Shown piece by piece: positions 53,666-61,758 of a stretch of DNA of 64,000 bases (its first letter is position 1; every line of letters starts with the position of its first letter). The position numbers and the translations under genes were made by a program. This DNA comes from Mangrovimonas xylaniphaga. Lineage in GTDB: Bacteria > Bacteroidota > Bacteroidia > Flavobacteriales > Flavobacteriaceae. The notes under the pieces were generated by a model that saw only the letters and a list, made by a program, of their open reading frames with translations, made no database searches and was not told where the DNA came from. The DNA is taken from contig NZ_LBIP01000013.1 of assembly GCF_001280435.1 (NCBI RefSeq), positions 1,054,001-1,118,000 of the forward strand. The letters run 5' to 3'.

Positions 53666-56422
53666 TTATCTCTGGTTATTTTTTGTTTTATCAAATACGA
53701 AGTTAATGACTTCTTGGTGACGTTTTTTGGAACGAACGCTACTTCCCGCTGCCGGTGCCCCATAAGGCCTACGTGTTGCAGCCCTGAAAGTTCTAGCTTC
53801 ATCAAGATGCATTAGCATGTGGCTGTAAGCTCCCATATTTCTAGGCTCTTCCTGAGCCCAAACAACGTCCTCTACACCTTCATATTTAGCCAATACTTCT
53901 CTAATTTCCTTATCTGGCAATGGGAACAACTGCTCTATTCTTACTAGTGCAACGTCATTTCTATTTAAGTTCTCACGCTCTTCCAATAGGTCGTAGTAAA
54001 ACTTACCTGTTACGAACACCAATGTTTTTACATTTTCAACTGCTACATCGGCATCGTCAATCAACATTTGGAAACTTCCATTAGCAAACTCTTCTACCGT
54101 TGAAACACATTTTGGATGACGCAATAAACTCTTTGGAGTAAACACGATTAAAGGCTTTCTGTAATTGGCCTTCATTTGCTTTCTTAACAAGTGGAACATG
54201 TTGGCTGGTGTTGTACAGTCGGCCACAAACATGTTGTCCTTAGCACATAACTGAAGGTAACGCTCCATACGTGCTGAAGAGTGCTCTGCTCCTTGACCCT
54301 CATATCCGTGAGGCAATAACATTACCAAACCGTTCTGTAATTTCCACTTATCTTCTGCTGCAGAAATGTATTGATCGATCATAATTTGGGCTCCGTTACT
54401 GAAATCCCCAAATTGTGCTTCCCAAATAGTTAAGGTTTTTGGGCTCGCCATAGCATAACCATAATCAAATCCCACTACACCATACTCAGAAAGCAATGAG
54501 TTGAACACAAAGAAACGTCCTTGCTTATCACTAATGGTATTCAATAATACGATTTCTTCTTCACTGTCTTCCACTTTCACAACAGCATGACGGTGAGAAA
54601 AAGTTCCACGCTCCACATCCTGTCCTGAAATACGCACATCGTGCCCTTCCTCTAACAAAGTTCCGTAAGCCAAGTGTTCAGCCATAGCCCAATCCAGCTT
54701 GTCTTCTTCAAACATTGTTTTACGAGACTCCACTAAACGCTCAATCTTGCGAATGAACTTTTTATCTTTTGGCAAAGAAGAAATGACATTGGTTATTTTT
54801 TCAAGACCTTCTCTAGTATAGGTGGTATCCACCTTCTTCATCATTTCGTCTTCCTTAACCGAAACATAGTCTTCCCATTCATTTTGCATGAACGGCGTGA
54901 TTACCGTTTTATCTTCTTTTCTTGAGTCTTCAAGTTTCTCTTCCAAAGATGCTTTATACTGCTCCTCTAATTCGGTTACATAATCTTGGGTAATAATTCC
55001 CTCACCAATTAATTTTTCAGCATAAATATCTCTAGGATTTTTATGTTTTGCAATGGCTTTATATAGTAAAGGCTGCGTAAACTTAGGTTCATCACCTTCG
55101 TTGTGTCCATATTTTCTATACCCCAACAAATCGATGAACACATCGCGCTTAAACTGCATTCTAAAGTCCAATGCAAACAACATTGCGTGCACCACGGCTT
55201 CGGCATCATCGGCGTTAACATGCAACACTGGAGATAAAGTTACTTTACCAACATCTGTACAGTAAGTACTGGAACGCGCATCTAGGTAATTTGTGGTGAA
55301 ACCAATTTGGTTGTTCACTACAATGTGAATGGTTCCGCTAGTTCCATAACCATCCAATTGTGCCATTTGAACTACTTCATACACCAAACCTTGACCTGCA
55401 ATAGCAGCATCTCCATGCACCACGATTGGCAATACCAAAGATGGCTCATCAGCATACTTATCGTCTTGTTTTGCACGGGTAATCCCTTCAACAACGGCTC
55501 CAACAGTTTCCAAGTGCGAAGGGTTAGGTGCTATATTTAAATTGATTTTCTTTCCGGTATCCGTTACACGGTCACTAGTCCAACCTAAGTGGTACTTAAC
55601 GTCCCCATCAAAAATTTCTTCTTCATAATCCTTTCCATCAAACTCACTGAAGATATCCTTTGCAGATTTCCCAAAAATATTGGTCAAGGTACTCAAACGT
55701 CCACGGTGGGCCATCCCCATCACAAATTCTTTAACACCATACTCAGCGGCACGTTCGATAACGGCATCCAAAGCTGGGATTAAAGATTCTCCTCCTTCCA
55801 ATGAAAAACGCTTTTGCCCTACATATTTAGTATGCAAAAAGTTCTCAAAAGAAACGGCCTCATTCAATTTTTTAAGAATGTGCTTCTTCTGTTCTACAGA
55901 AAATTTCGGGTGATTGTCATTAATGTTCAATCGCTCCTGAATCCATTGCTTACGCTCTGGGTTTCTTATATACATATACTCAACACCAATAGCATCGCAA
56001 TAAATGGCTTCTAGGTGTCTTATGATTTCGTGTAATGGCTGTGCACCAATTCCAAGAATCTCTCCTGCATTGAAAACGGTATTCAAATCGGCTTTGGATA
56101 GACCGAAGTTTTCTATTGCCAAGGTAGGCTCATACTGACGGCGCTCGCGTACAGGATTGGTCTTGGTAAACAAGTGCCCACGAGAGCGGTAGCCATCAAT
56201 AAGACTTACTACCTGAAACTCTTTTTGTAAATGTTCTGGAATTTGGGCCGAAACCCCTTCAACGATTTCACCCTCCATTCCGTAGCTTTCACTACCAAAA
56301 TCATAACCTTGAAAAAAGGCTCTCCAACTTGGCTCAACTGAATCTGGGTTTTGTAAATATTGATCGTATAAGTCAGCAAAGTATGCTGTATGTGCTGCGT
56401 TTAAAAAGGAATATTTATCCAT
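53666..56422 (-). CDS. sucA: 2-oxoglutarate dehydrogenase E1
   Basis: A 918-residue thiamine-diphosphate-dependent decarboxylase. I start at 56422 (MDKYSFLNAAHTAYFADLYDQY), the usual flavobacterial start; a further upstream in-frame start would add 17 odd residues. The N-terminal WRAFFQGYDFG, the MGMAHRGRLSTLTNI block and the C-terminal HGYEGQGAEHSSARMERYLQL are typical. It feeds succinyl groups to OdhB. A -7 element TATTTTTG lies on the minus strand at 56463-56470. E3 (lpd) is not in the window. Confidence 0.96.
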   Translation of the reverse strand: MDKYSFLNAAHTAYFADLYDQYLQNPDSVEPSWRAFFQGYDFGSESYGMEGEIVEGVSAQIPEHLQKEFQVVSLIDGYRSRGHLFTKTNPVRERRQYEPTLAIENFGLSKADLNTVFNAGEILGIGAQPLHEIIRHLEAIYCDAIGVEYMYIRNPERKQWIQERLNINDNHPKFSVEQKKHILKKLNEAVSFENFLHTKYVGQKRFSLEGGESLIPALDAVIERAAEYGVKEFVMGMAHRGRLSTLTNIFGKSAKDIFSEFDGKDYEEEIFDGDVKYHLGWTSDRVTDTGKKINLNIAPNPSHLETVGAVVEGITRAKQDDKYADEPSLVLPIVVHGDAAIAGQGLVYEVVQMAQLDGYGTSGTIHIVVNNQIGFTTNYLDARSSTYCTDVGKVTLSPVLHVNADDAEAVVHAMLFALDFRMQFKRDVFIDLLGYRKYGHNEGDEPKFTQPLLYKAIAKHKNPRDIYAEKLIGEGIITQDYVTELEEQYKASLEEKLEDSRKEDKTVITPFMQNEWEDYVSVKEDEMMKKVDTTYTREGLEKITNVISSLPKDKKFIRKIERLVESRKTMFEEDKLDWAMAEHLAYGTLLEEGHDVRISGQDVERGTFSHRHAVVKVEDSEEEIVLLNTISDKQGRFFVFNSLLSEYGVVGFDYGYAMASPKTLTIWEAQFGDFSNGAQIMIDQYISAAEDKWKLQNGLVMLLPHGYEGQGAEHSSARMERYLQLCAKDNMFVADCTTPANMFHLLRKQMKANYRKPLIVFTPKSLLRHPKCVSTVEEFANGSFQMLIDDADVAVENVKTLVFVTGKFYYDLLEERENLNRNDVALVRIEQLFPLPDKEIREVLAKYEGVEDVVWAQEEPRNMGAYSHMLMHLDEARTFRAATRRPYGAPAAGSSVRSKKRHQEVINFVFDKTKNNQR

Positions 56423-56536
56423 TATGTGTACTAACTGCTTTTTCGCTTTTGCAAAATTTGTCCAAAAATACAATTTTTATAAAAATTAGATATGCTTTTA
56501 TTATATTTATAACACATAACCTCATCAATTTAAAAT

Positions 56537-57082
56537 ATGACGGATTTAACCTCAATTTCATTGAAGAAAATTCTATTGCCCATACTTTTCCTTTGTCTTT
56601 TTTCAGTCCCAGGATTCTCTCAGCAAACCCCTCCTAAACAGAAAAGTGAGTTTTGGCGCCATGTAAGATTTGGTGGCGGCATAGGCCTTGGATTTGGAGA
56701 TGGGTTCTTCAGCGGAACATTAGCTCCAAGTGCCATTTATGAATTTAATTGGCAATTTGCTCTTGGTGTAGGACTTAATTTTTCCTACAATACTCAAAAA
56801 GATTTTTATAAATCTACCATTGTGGGAGGTAGCCTAATTGGACTTTTTAGGCCTATTGAAGAAATACAACTTTCGGCAGAGTTTGAAGAAATGAACATTA
56901 GCCGAAACTATGACAGCCGTTTAATTTACAAAGATGACAACTATTGGTATCCCGCCCTTTATTTGGGAACCGGTTACAGCACACACAATGTCACCATTGG
57001 GATTAGATATGACGTATTATACGATAGAGACAAAAGTATTTATGCTGACCCTTGGGCACCGTTTGTGAGGGTTTATTTTTAA
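56537..57082 (+). CDS. small outer-membrane beta-barrel protein of unknown function
   Basis: A 181-residue exported protein (signal to about PGFSQ, residue 29) with barrel strands (VRFGGGIGLGFGDGFFSG, FALGVGLNFSYNTQ) and an end FVRVYF. Homologues in databases are sometimes named alpha-ketoglutarate decarboxylase, most likely because the gene stands next to sucA; no enzyme motif supports this. It diverges from sucA and converges on the gene at 57079, overlapping it by 4 bp. Confidence 0.8.
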   Translation: MTDLTSISLKKILLPILFLCLFSVPGFSQQTPPKQKSEFWRHVRFGGGIGLGFGDGFFSGTLAPSAIYEFNWQFALGVGLNFSYNTQKDFYKSTIVGGSLIGLFRPIEEIQLSAEFEEMNISRNYDSRLIYKDDNYWYPALYLGTGYSTHNVTIGIRYDVLYDRDKSIYADPWAPFVRVYF

Positions 57083-57429
57083 GAATATTTGTTTCTGAAC
57101 CACACCTTTTGCCATTCGCGCTTCAAAATCAAAAAGGTAACATCTTCAGAAAGCTTTAAGGTATCACTACCATCAAGTTGCTTTATTTTCTCCTCGGAAA
57201 CATCTATAATATAAAGAAGGTTTAAATAGTCGGCGAATTTTTCATGGATCAGTTTATAGACCGTTTCCTGTAAAAGCAACTTTAAACTGGACGGCAACAC
57301 CTGCTCATCAAAATCCAAATCGATATTGGCGTACAAAAAGTCCTTATTTAACTGCCTTATCAACTTTTTGTAAAGGTCTTGCTCATTAGCTTGAGCAATC
57401 AAATCATCATATGTTGATGGTAATTGCAT
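57079..57429 (-). CDS. conserved-looking small cytoplasmic protein of unknown function
   Basis: A 116-residue protein, mostly helical and acidic, without signal peptide or membrane segments (MQLPSTYDDLIAQANEQDLYKKL at the start, KREWQKVWFRNKY at the end). I recognise no family. Its start shares one base with the stop of the polyprenyl synthase gene (TAATG type), so the two are coupled, and a helper role with it is possible. Confidence 0.75.
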   Translation of the reverse strand: MQLPSTYDDLIAQANEQDLYKKLIRQLNKDFLYANIDLDFDEQVLPSSLKLLLQETVYKLIHEKFADYLNLLYIIDVSEEKIKQLDGSDTLKLSEDVTFLILKREWQKVWFRNKYS

Positions 57430-58403
57430 TATACCTCTCTATCCATTAACTGTTCTCCAAATACTCGCAACACATCTTTTCGATCTGCAGGAATATTCAA
57501 TTCCTCCAACACGGCAAACGCCAAATTAGTATAATGTTTTATAGCCTCCTTAGTAGCCTGCGCAGCGCCAGTTGATTCAAAAAACTGTTTAACAGTTTTA
57601 ATTTTTTCAGAAGCATCCGTAGGTTGGATACCATATAAATGCTGTAGTTGCAAACGATCACTTTCCGAAGAAAACTCTAAAGCCTTAAGATATAAATAGG
57701 TCTTTTTGTTCTCGATAATATCCCCTCCTACTTGTTTTCCAAAACTTTTAGGATCCCCAAAAGCATCCAAATAATCATCCTGTAATTGGAAAGCAATCCC
57801 AAGATTTTTCCCAAACTCATAAACACCAGTCTGATCTTCCAAAGAAACCTCAGCAACAATCGCCCCCATCTGCATTGCAGCGCCAACCAAAACCGCAGTT
57901 TTATACTCAATCATTTTTAGATAGTCAGGAATGGACACATTATCCATTAACTCAAAGTCCATGTCGTATTGCTGTCCTTCACAAACTTCCAAAGCCGTTT
58001 TGCTGAACAACTTTGCCAGGGCTTGAAACACATGTGGCTCATAGTTTTCAAACAACTGATAAGCCAAAATCAACATGGCATCTCCAGACAAAATTCCGGT
58101 ATTCAAATCCCATTTTTCATGGACGGTCTCATTCCCTCTTCTTAGCGGCGCATCATCCATAATATCATCATGAACCAAAGAAAAATTATGAAACACCTCA
58201 ATACTCAAAGCCGCATGCAAGGCCTTCTCCACTTCACAACCAAACATTTCTGCCGTCATCAATGTAAGCACAGGTCGCAATCGCTTGCCGCCCAAATTGA
58301 GAATGTAATTAATAGGATTGTATAAAGAAACAGGCTCTCTTTGAACCGTAAAAGTCTGTAAATACTTGCTAAAAGTATCTTGGTAGTATTCCACGTTTTG
58401 CAT
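57429..58403 (-). CDS. polyprenyl (isoprenyl) diphosphate synthase
   Basis: A 324-residue all-helical trans-prenyltransferase. I start at 58403 (MQNVEYYQDTFSKYL); an upstream in-frame start would add 12 residues. LGGKRLRP (38-45), the first Asp-rich motif HDDIMDD (78-84) and the second QLQDDYLDAFGD are all present. It extends farnesyl or similar diphosphates with isopentenyl diphosphate, probably for menaquinone or carotenoid. Chain length cannot be read with certainty. Confidence 0.93.
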   Translation of the reverse strand: MQNVEYYQDTFSKYLQTFTVQREPVSLYNPINYILNLGGKRLRPVLTLMTAEMFGCEVEKALHAALSIEVFHNFSLVHDDIMDDAPLRRGNETVHEKWDLNTGILSGDAMLILAYQLFENYEPHVFQALAKLFSKTALEVCEGQQYDMDFELMDNVSIPDYLKMIEYKTAVLVGAAMQMGAIVAEVSLEDQTGVYEFGKNLGIAFQLQDDYLDAFGDPKSFGKQVGGDIIENKKTYLYLKALEFSSESDRLQLQHLYGIQPTDASEKIKTVKQFFESTGAAQATKEAIKHYTNLAFAVLEELNIPADRKDVLRVFGEQLMDREV

Positions 58404-58486
58404 CGGACAAAAATAAGGCAATTGACTCAATAGACACAAATGTTTCCTTTTATTATTATCATTATGTTAAAACCAAGGAAACTTTT

Positions 58487-58516
58487 TTTGTTTTTAAAGT
58501 TTCCATAGTATATTTG
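58487..58516 (+). promoter_or_regulatory. promoter of the TetR-efflux operon
   Basis: TTTG (58487-58490), an 18-nt spacer and TATATTTG (58509-58516) fit the Bacteroidota consensus. The ATG at 58526 follows only 9 nt after the -7 element, so the transcript is nearly leaderless. This also rules out a TTG start at 58514, which lies inside the promoter. Confidence 0.75.
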
Positions 58517-58525
58517 CCGCTTCTT

Positions 58526-59131
58526 ATGAAAGATGATATTTTAAAAACCGCCTCCGAACTCTTTCTAACCTATGGTTTTAAGAGTGTTACAATGGACGAA
58601 ATTGCCAACGCACTTGGCATGTCCAAAAAAACCATCTATCAATACTTTGAAAACAAAAACGTATTGGTAGAGGCTACGACCCTTTATATGTTCAATCTCA
58701 TTTCTAACGGTATTAATGAGATACGAGCACAAAAACTCAACCCTATTGAGGAAATTTTCGAAATTAAAAGGTTCAGTATGCAACATCTTAAGGACGAAAA
58801 GTCTTCCCCTCAATATCAGTTGCAGAAGTATTACCCAAAGATTTTCGAATCACTGAAGAACAACCAATTTTGCGTTATGGAAGATTGCGTTGCCTGCAAT
58901 TTAACCGCAGGGGTTGAGCAAGGACTATACCGAGACACCATTAACATACAGTTTGTCACCAAAATCTATTTTAACTGTATGATGGCCCTAAAGGACAAAG
59001 AACTGTTCCCGTTGAACCATTTCTCCATGCACGAGTTGATGAACCATTATTTGGAATATCACCTTAGAGGCATCTGTACCGAAAAGGGCTTGGAAATATT
59101 AAAAAAGTACACAAACACAAATCCATCATAA
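58526..59131 (+). CDS. TetR/AcrR-family transcriptional regulator
   Basis: A 201-residue repressor-type regulator. The N-terminal helix-turn-helix (about 1-50; FLTYGFKSVTMDEIANALGMSKKTIYQYF) is textbook TetR, and the C-terminal helical ligand domain is unremarkable, with several Cys (EDCVACN). It stands first in the efflux operon and shares one base with the TolC gene (TAATG). It probably represses its own operon and is released by a pump substrate or related signal. Confidence 0.94.
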   Translation: MKDDILKTASELFLTYGFKSVTMDEIANALGMSKKTIYQYFENKNVLVEATTLYMFNLISNGINEIRAQKLNPIEEIFEIKRFSMQHLKDEKSSPQYQLQKYYPKIFESLKNNQFCVMEDCVACNLTAGVEQGLYRDTINIQFVTKIYFNCMMALKDKELFPLNHFSMHELMNHYLEYHLRGICTEKGLEILKKYTNTNPS

Positions 59132-60546
59132 TGAAACACAAACTGATCTTAACTTTTAGCCTGCTGTGCTCCTTGACCTTTTTTGGCCAGGAAGAGACAC
59201 ACGTCTTCAGCCTACAGGAAGCTATAGACTATGCTTTGGAGCATAACCGCTCCTCGATAAATGCCACGCGAGATATTGAAGCTGCCGAAAAACAAAAATG
59301 GGAAACCACAGCTACTGGACTCCCACAAATTGATGCTGGAGTAGATTACCAAAACTTTTTGAAACAGCAGGTGTCCTTGTTGCCTGCCTCGGCCTTTGAT
59401 CCTTATGGAGGGCTTCGTCAATTAGAAGATTATTATGACCTTGATGGTTTACAGACGCAGCCAATTCCAGACGCACCCGAAGGATTTGTTCCTGTAACAT
59501 TTGGAACAAAACATTCCATAACTGCGGCCGCCACCTTAAACCAAAAAATCTTTGATGGCTCGTATTTAGTGGGATTGCAATCGGCTAAAGTATTTTTGGA
59601 AATCTCTAAAAATGCGAAAGTGAAGACAGATCTTGAAGTGAGACAAGCCGTAATAAATGCCTATGTCAATGTGCTATTTTCAGAAGAAGCTTTGGAGATT
59701 TTGAACAAAAACTTAGCGGTTCTTCAAAAGAATTTGGAAGAAACCACCAAAATCTTTGAGAATGGTTTGGAAGAAGAAGAAAGTGTAGAGCAATTACAAA
59801 TCACCCTTTCTGGCATTGAAAGCCAATTAAACAATACCAAACGTTTAAAAACCTTGGCTTACCAAATGTTCAACATCACATTGGGGATCGACTTAAATTC
59901 CAATACGACATTAACAGACGATTTGGCCATTCTAACAGAAGAAAACATGGACCTGGGCATTTTACAAGCCGATGAAAACATAGAAAATACCATAGACTTT
60001 AAAATTGCCAAAAACGATATGGTTTCAAAAGAACTATTATTGAAGTTGGAAAAAAGCAAATTCCTTCCTACACTAAATGCCTTTATCAACGCAGGATATG
60101 CAGGGTATAACGATGAATTTGGCTTTTTAAGAGGTGATCAACAATGGTTTGGTTCTTCACTGTTCGGTCTAAGTTTAAAAGTCCCTATTTTCAGTTCGGG
60201 AATGCGAATGGCTTCTACTCAAAGAGCCCGTATCAACTACGAAAAAGCACAAACCGACCTTACAGAAATAGAACAACAGCTGAAACTTCAAATTGCCTCT
60301 GCAAAAAGCGACTATCAATTGGCAATGGAAGAATACGAAAACAAAAAGAAAAATCTTAACCTCGCCGAACGTATCGAAACCAAAAACGAGACCAAATTCT
60401 TTGAGGGAGTTGGATCGAGCTTTGAGTTGAGACAGGCACAAACGCAACTTTACACGGCACAAGAAGAATATCTTCAAGCCATGATGCAGGTTATCAACAC
60501 AAAAGCAGAATTGGAAACAGCACTTAACACAGTCCTTATAAACTAG
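59131..60546 (+). CDS. TolC-family outer-membrane efflux protein
   Basis: A 471-residue exported protein (signal to about FFGQ, residue 20) with the two OEP repeats of TolC: FSLQEAIDYALEHNRS near the start and a second set from about 280 (KFLPTLNAFINAGYAGY). Long coiled-coil helices (KNLEETTKIFENGLEEEESVEQ-type) make the periplasmic tunnel. It forms the exit duct with the adaptor and pump encoded next. It is coupled to the TetR gene by a one-base overlap. Confidence 0.95.
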   Translation: MKHKLILTFSLLCSLTFFGQEETHVFSLQEAIDYALEHNRSSINATRDIEAAEKQKWETTATGLPQIDAGVDYQNFLKQQVSLLPASAFDPYGGLRQLEDYYDLDGLQTQPIPDAPEGFVPVTFGTKHSITAAATLNQKIFDGSYLVGLQSAKVFLEISKNAKVKTDLEVRQAVINAYVNVLFSEEALEILNKNLAVLQKNLEETTKIFENGLEEEESVEQLQITLSGIESQLNNTKRLKTLAYQMFNITLGIDLNSNTTLTDDLAILTEENMDLGILQADENIENTIDFKIAKNDMVSKELLLKLEKSKFLPTLNAFINAGYAGYNDEFGFLRGDQQWFGSSLFGLSLKVPIFSSGMRMASTQRARINYEKAQTDLTEIEQQLKLQIASAKSDYQLAMEEYENKKKNLNLAERIETKNETKFFEGVGSSFELRQAQTQLYTAQEEYLQAMMQVINTKAELETALNTVLIN

Positions 60547-60575
60547 TCAATCACAAAACACAGAACATTCAAATC

Positions 60576-61748
60576 ATGAAAAACATATTTTCCATCATAA
60601 CACTAGCATTTCTTTTGGTTTCTTGCGGAGGCGAGAAGAAAAAGAATTCCGTAGAAAATGTTTTAAGCTCAAACAACCTAGAATTAATTAGAACCAAAAG
60701 AGCCGAGGTTGTTGCCGAACAACAGGTCATTGCTGGCAAACTAAAACAATTGGATGAGGCTATTGCCAAATTGGATACTGTAAAGCACATGCCACTGATT
60801 ACCTCATTTACGGCAAAAGAACAAGAGTTCAAACACATGTTGGACATACAGGGTAACGTGACTACCAAAAACCTATTGGTCATCACTCCAGAATTCAACG
60901 GAATCTTAACAGATATCTATGTTAAGGAAGGACAACAAGTAACCAAAGGTCAAATTTTAGCTAAAATTGACGACGGTGGATTGAGTCAACAGTTGGCGCA
61001 ATTGGAAATTCAAGCTGAATTGGCCAAAACCACTTTTGACCGTCAAAAACGTCTCTGGGATGCCAATATTGGTAGTGAATTGCAGTACTTACAGGCAAAA
61101 TCTTCGTACGAAGCACAAACCAAAGCCATCAACCAATTGCAACAACAAATTGCTAAAACAAGAGTAACGGCTCCTTTTAGTGGAACTATTGACGACATCA
61201 TCACTGAAAAAGGAAGTGTGGTAGCAGCAGGACAATCGCAATTAATACGTTTGGTAAACCTTAAGGACATGTACATAGAAACGGATGTCCCAGAACGCTA
61301 CATCACCGATGTTTCCAAAGGCAAAGAAGTAATTGTTGAATTCCCGTTATTGAACAAAACAATCAATACAGAGATTCGCCAGGCAGGAGATTATATCAAC
61401 CCTGCCAACAGAACGTTTAAAGTACAGGTTGACATTCCAAACAAAGATGAATCTATCAAACCTAACTTGACAGCGCGATTAAAAATCAACGATTACACCA
61501 ATGAGAAAGCCCTATTGATCCCGCAAAGTATCATTTCTGAAAATGCCAACGGCGAGCAATACATCTACGTCATCAATAACAAAAATGGTAATGGTGAAGG
61601 ACAGGCCAACCGAGTGATCATCAAAACCGGAAGAACCCAAGGAGACGTCATTGAAGTCTTGGAAGGTATTGAAAACGGTGCTGAAATTATTGAAGAAGGT
61701 GCCCGTAGTGTGAAAGACGGACAAACTGTTAAAGTAATCACTTACTAA
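60576..61748 (+). CDS. RND efflux periplasmic adaptor lipoprotein (MFP)
   Basis: A 390-residue lipoprotein (signal to Cys17, LVSC, then GGEKKK). A coiled-coil hairpin (about 30-65), the lipoyl/biotinyl-like domain (GILTDIYVKEGQQVTKGQILAKID) and the beta-barrel and membrane-proximal parts follow the HlyD/AcrA plan. It bridges TolC and the RND pump. The coiled coil before the first lipoyl half, near the lipid anchor, is slightly unusual in position. It lies 29 nt after the TolC gene and 10 nt before the pump gene. Confidence 0.94.
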   Translation: MKNIFSIITLAFLLVSCGGEKKKNSVENVLSSNNLELIRTKRAEVVAEQQVIAGKLKQLDEAIAKLDTVKHMPLITSFTAKEQEFKHMLDIQGNVTTKNLLVITPEFNGILTDIYVKEGQQVTKGQILAKIDDGGLSQQLAQLEIQAELAKTTFDRQKRLWDANIGSELQYLQAKSSYEAQTKAINQLQQQIAKTRVTAPFSGTIDDIITEKGSVVAAGQSQLIRLVNLKDMYIETDVPERYITDVSKGKEVIVEFPLLNKTINTEIRQAGDYINPANRTFKVQVDIPNKDESIKPNLTARLKINDYTNEKALLIPQSIISENANGEQYIYVINNKNGNGEGQANRVIIKTGRTQGDVIEVLEGIENGAEIIEEGARSVKDGQTVKVITY

Positions 61749-61758
61749 TCCAACGACA

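Noticed and set aside
56537-57082. Alpha-ketoglutarate decarboxylase name for the small barrel gene
   Set aside because: The protein has a signal peptide and beta-barrel strands but no enzyme motif; the name seems to come from the neighbouring sucA.
58514-58525. TTG start for the TetR regulator
   Set aside because: It lies within the -7 element TATATTTG; the ATG at 58526 gives the normal TetR N-terminus.
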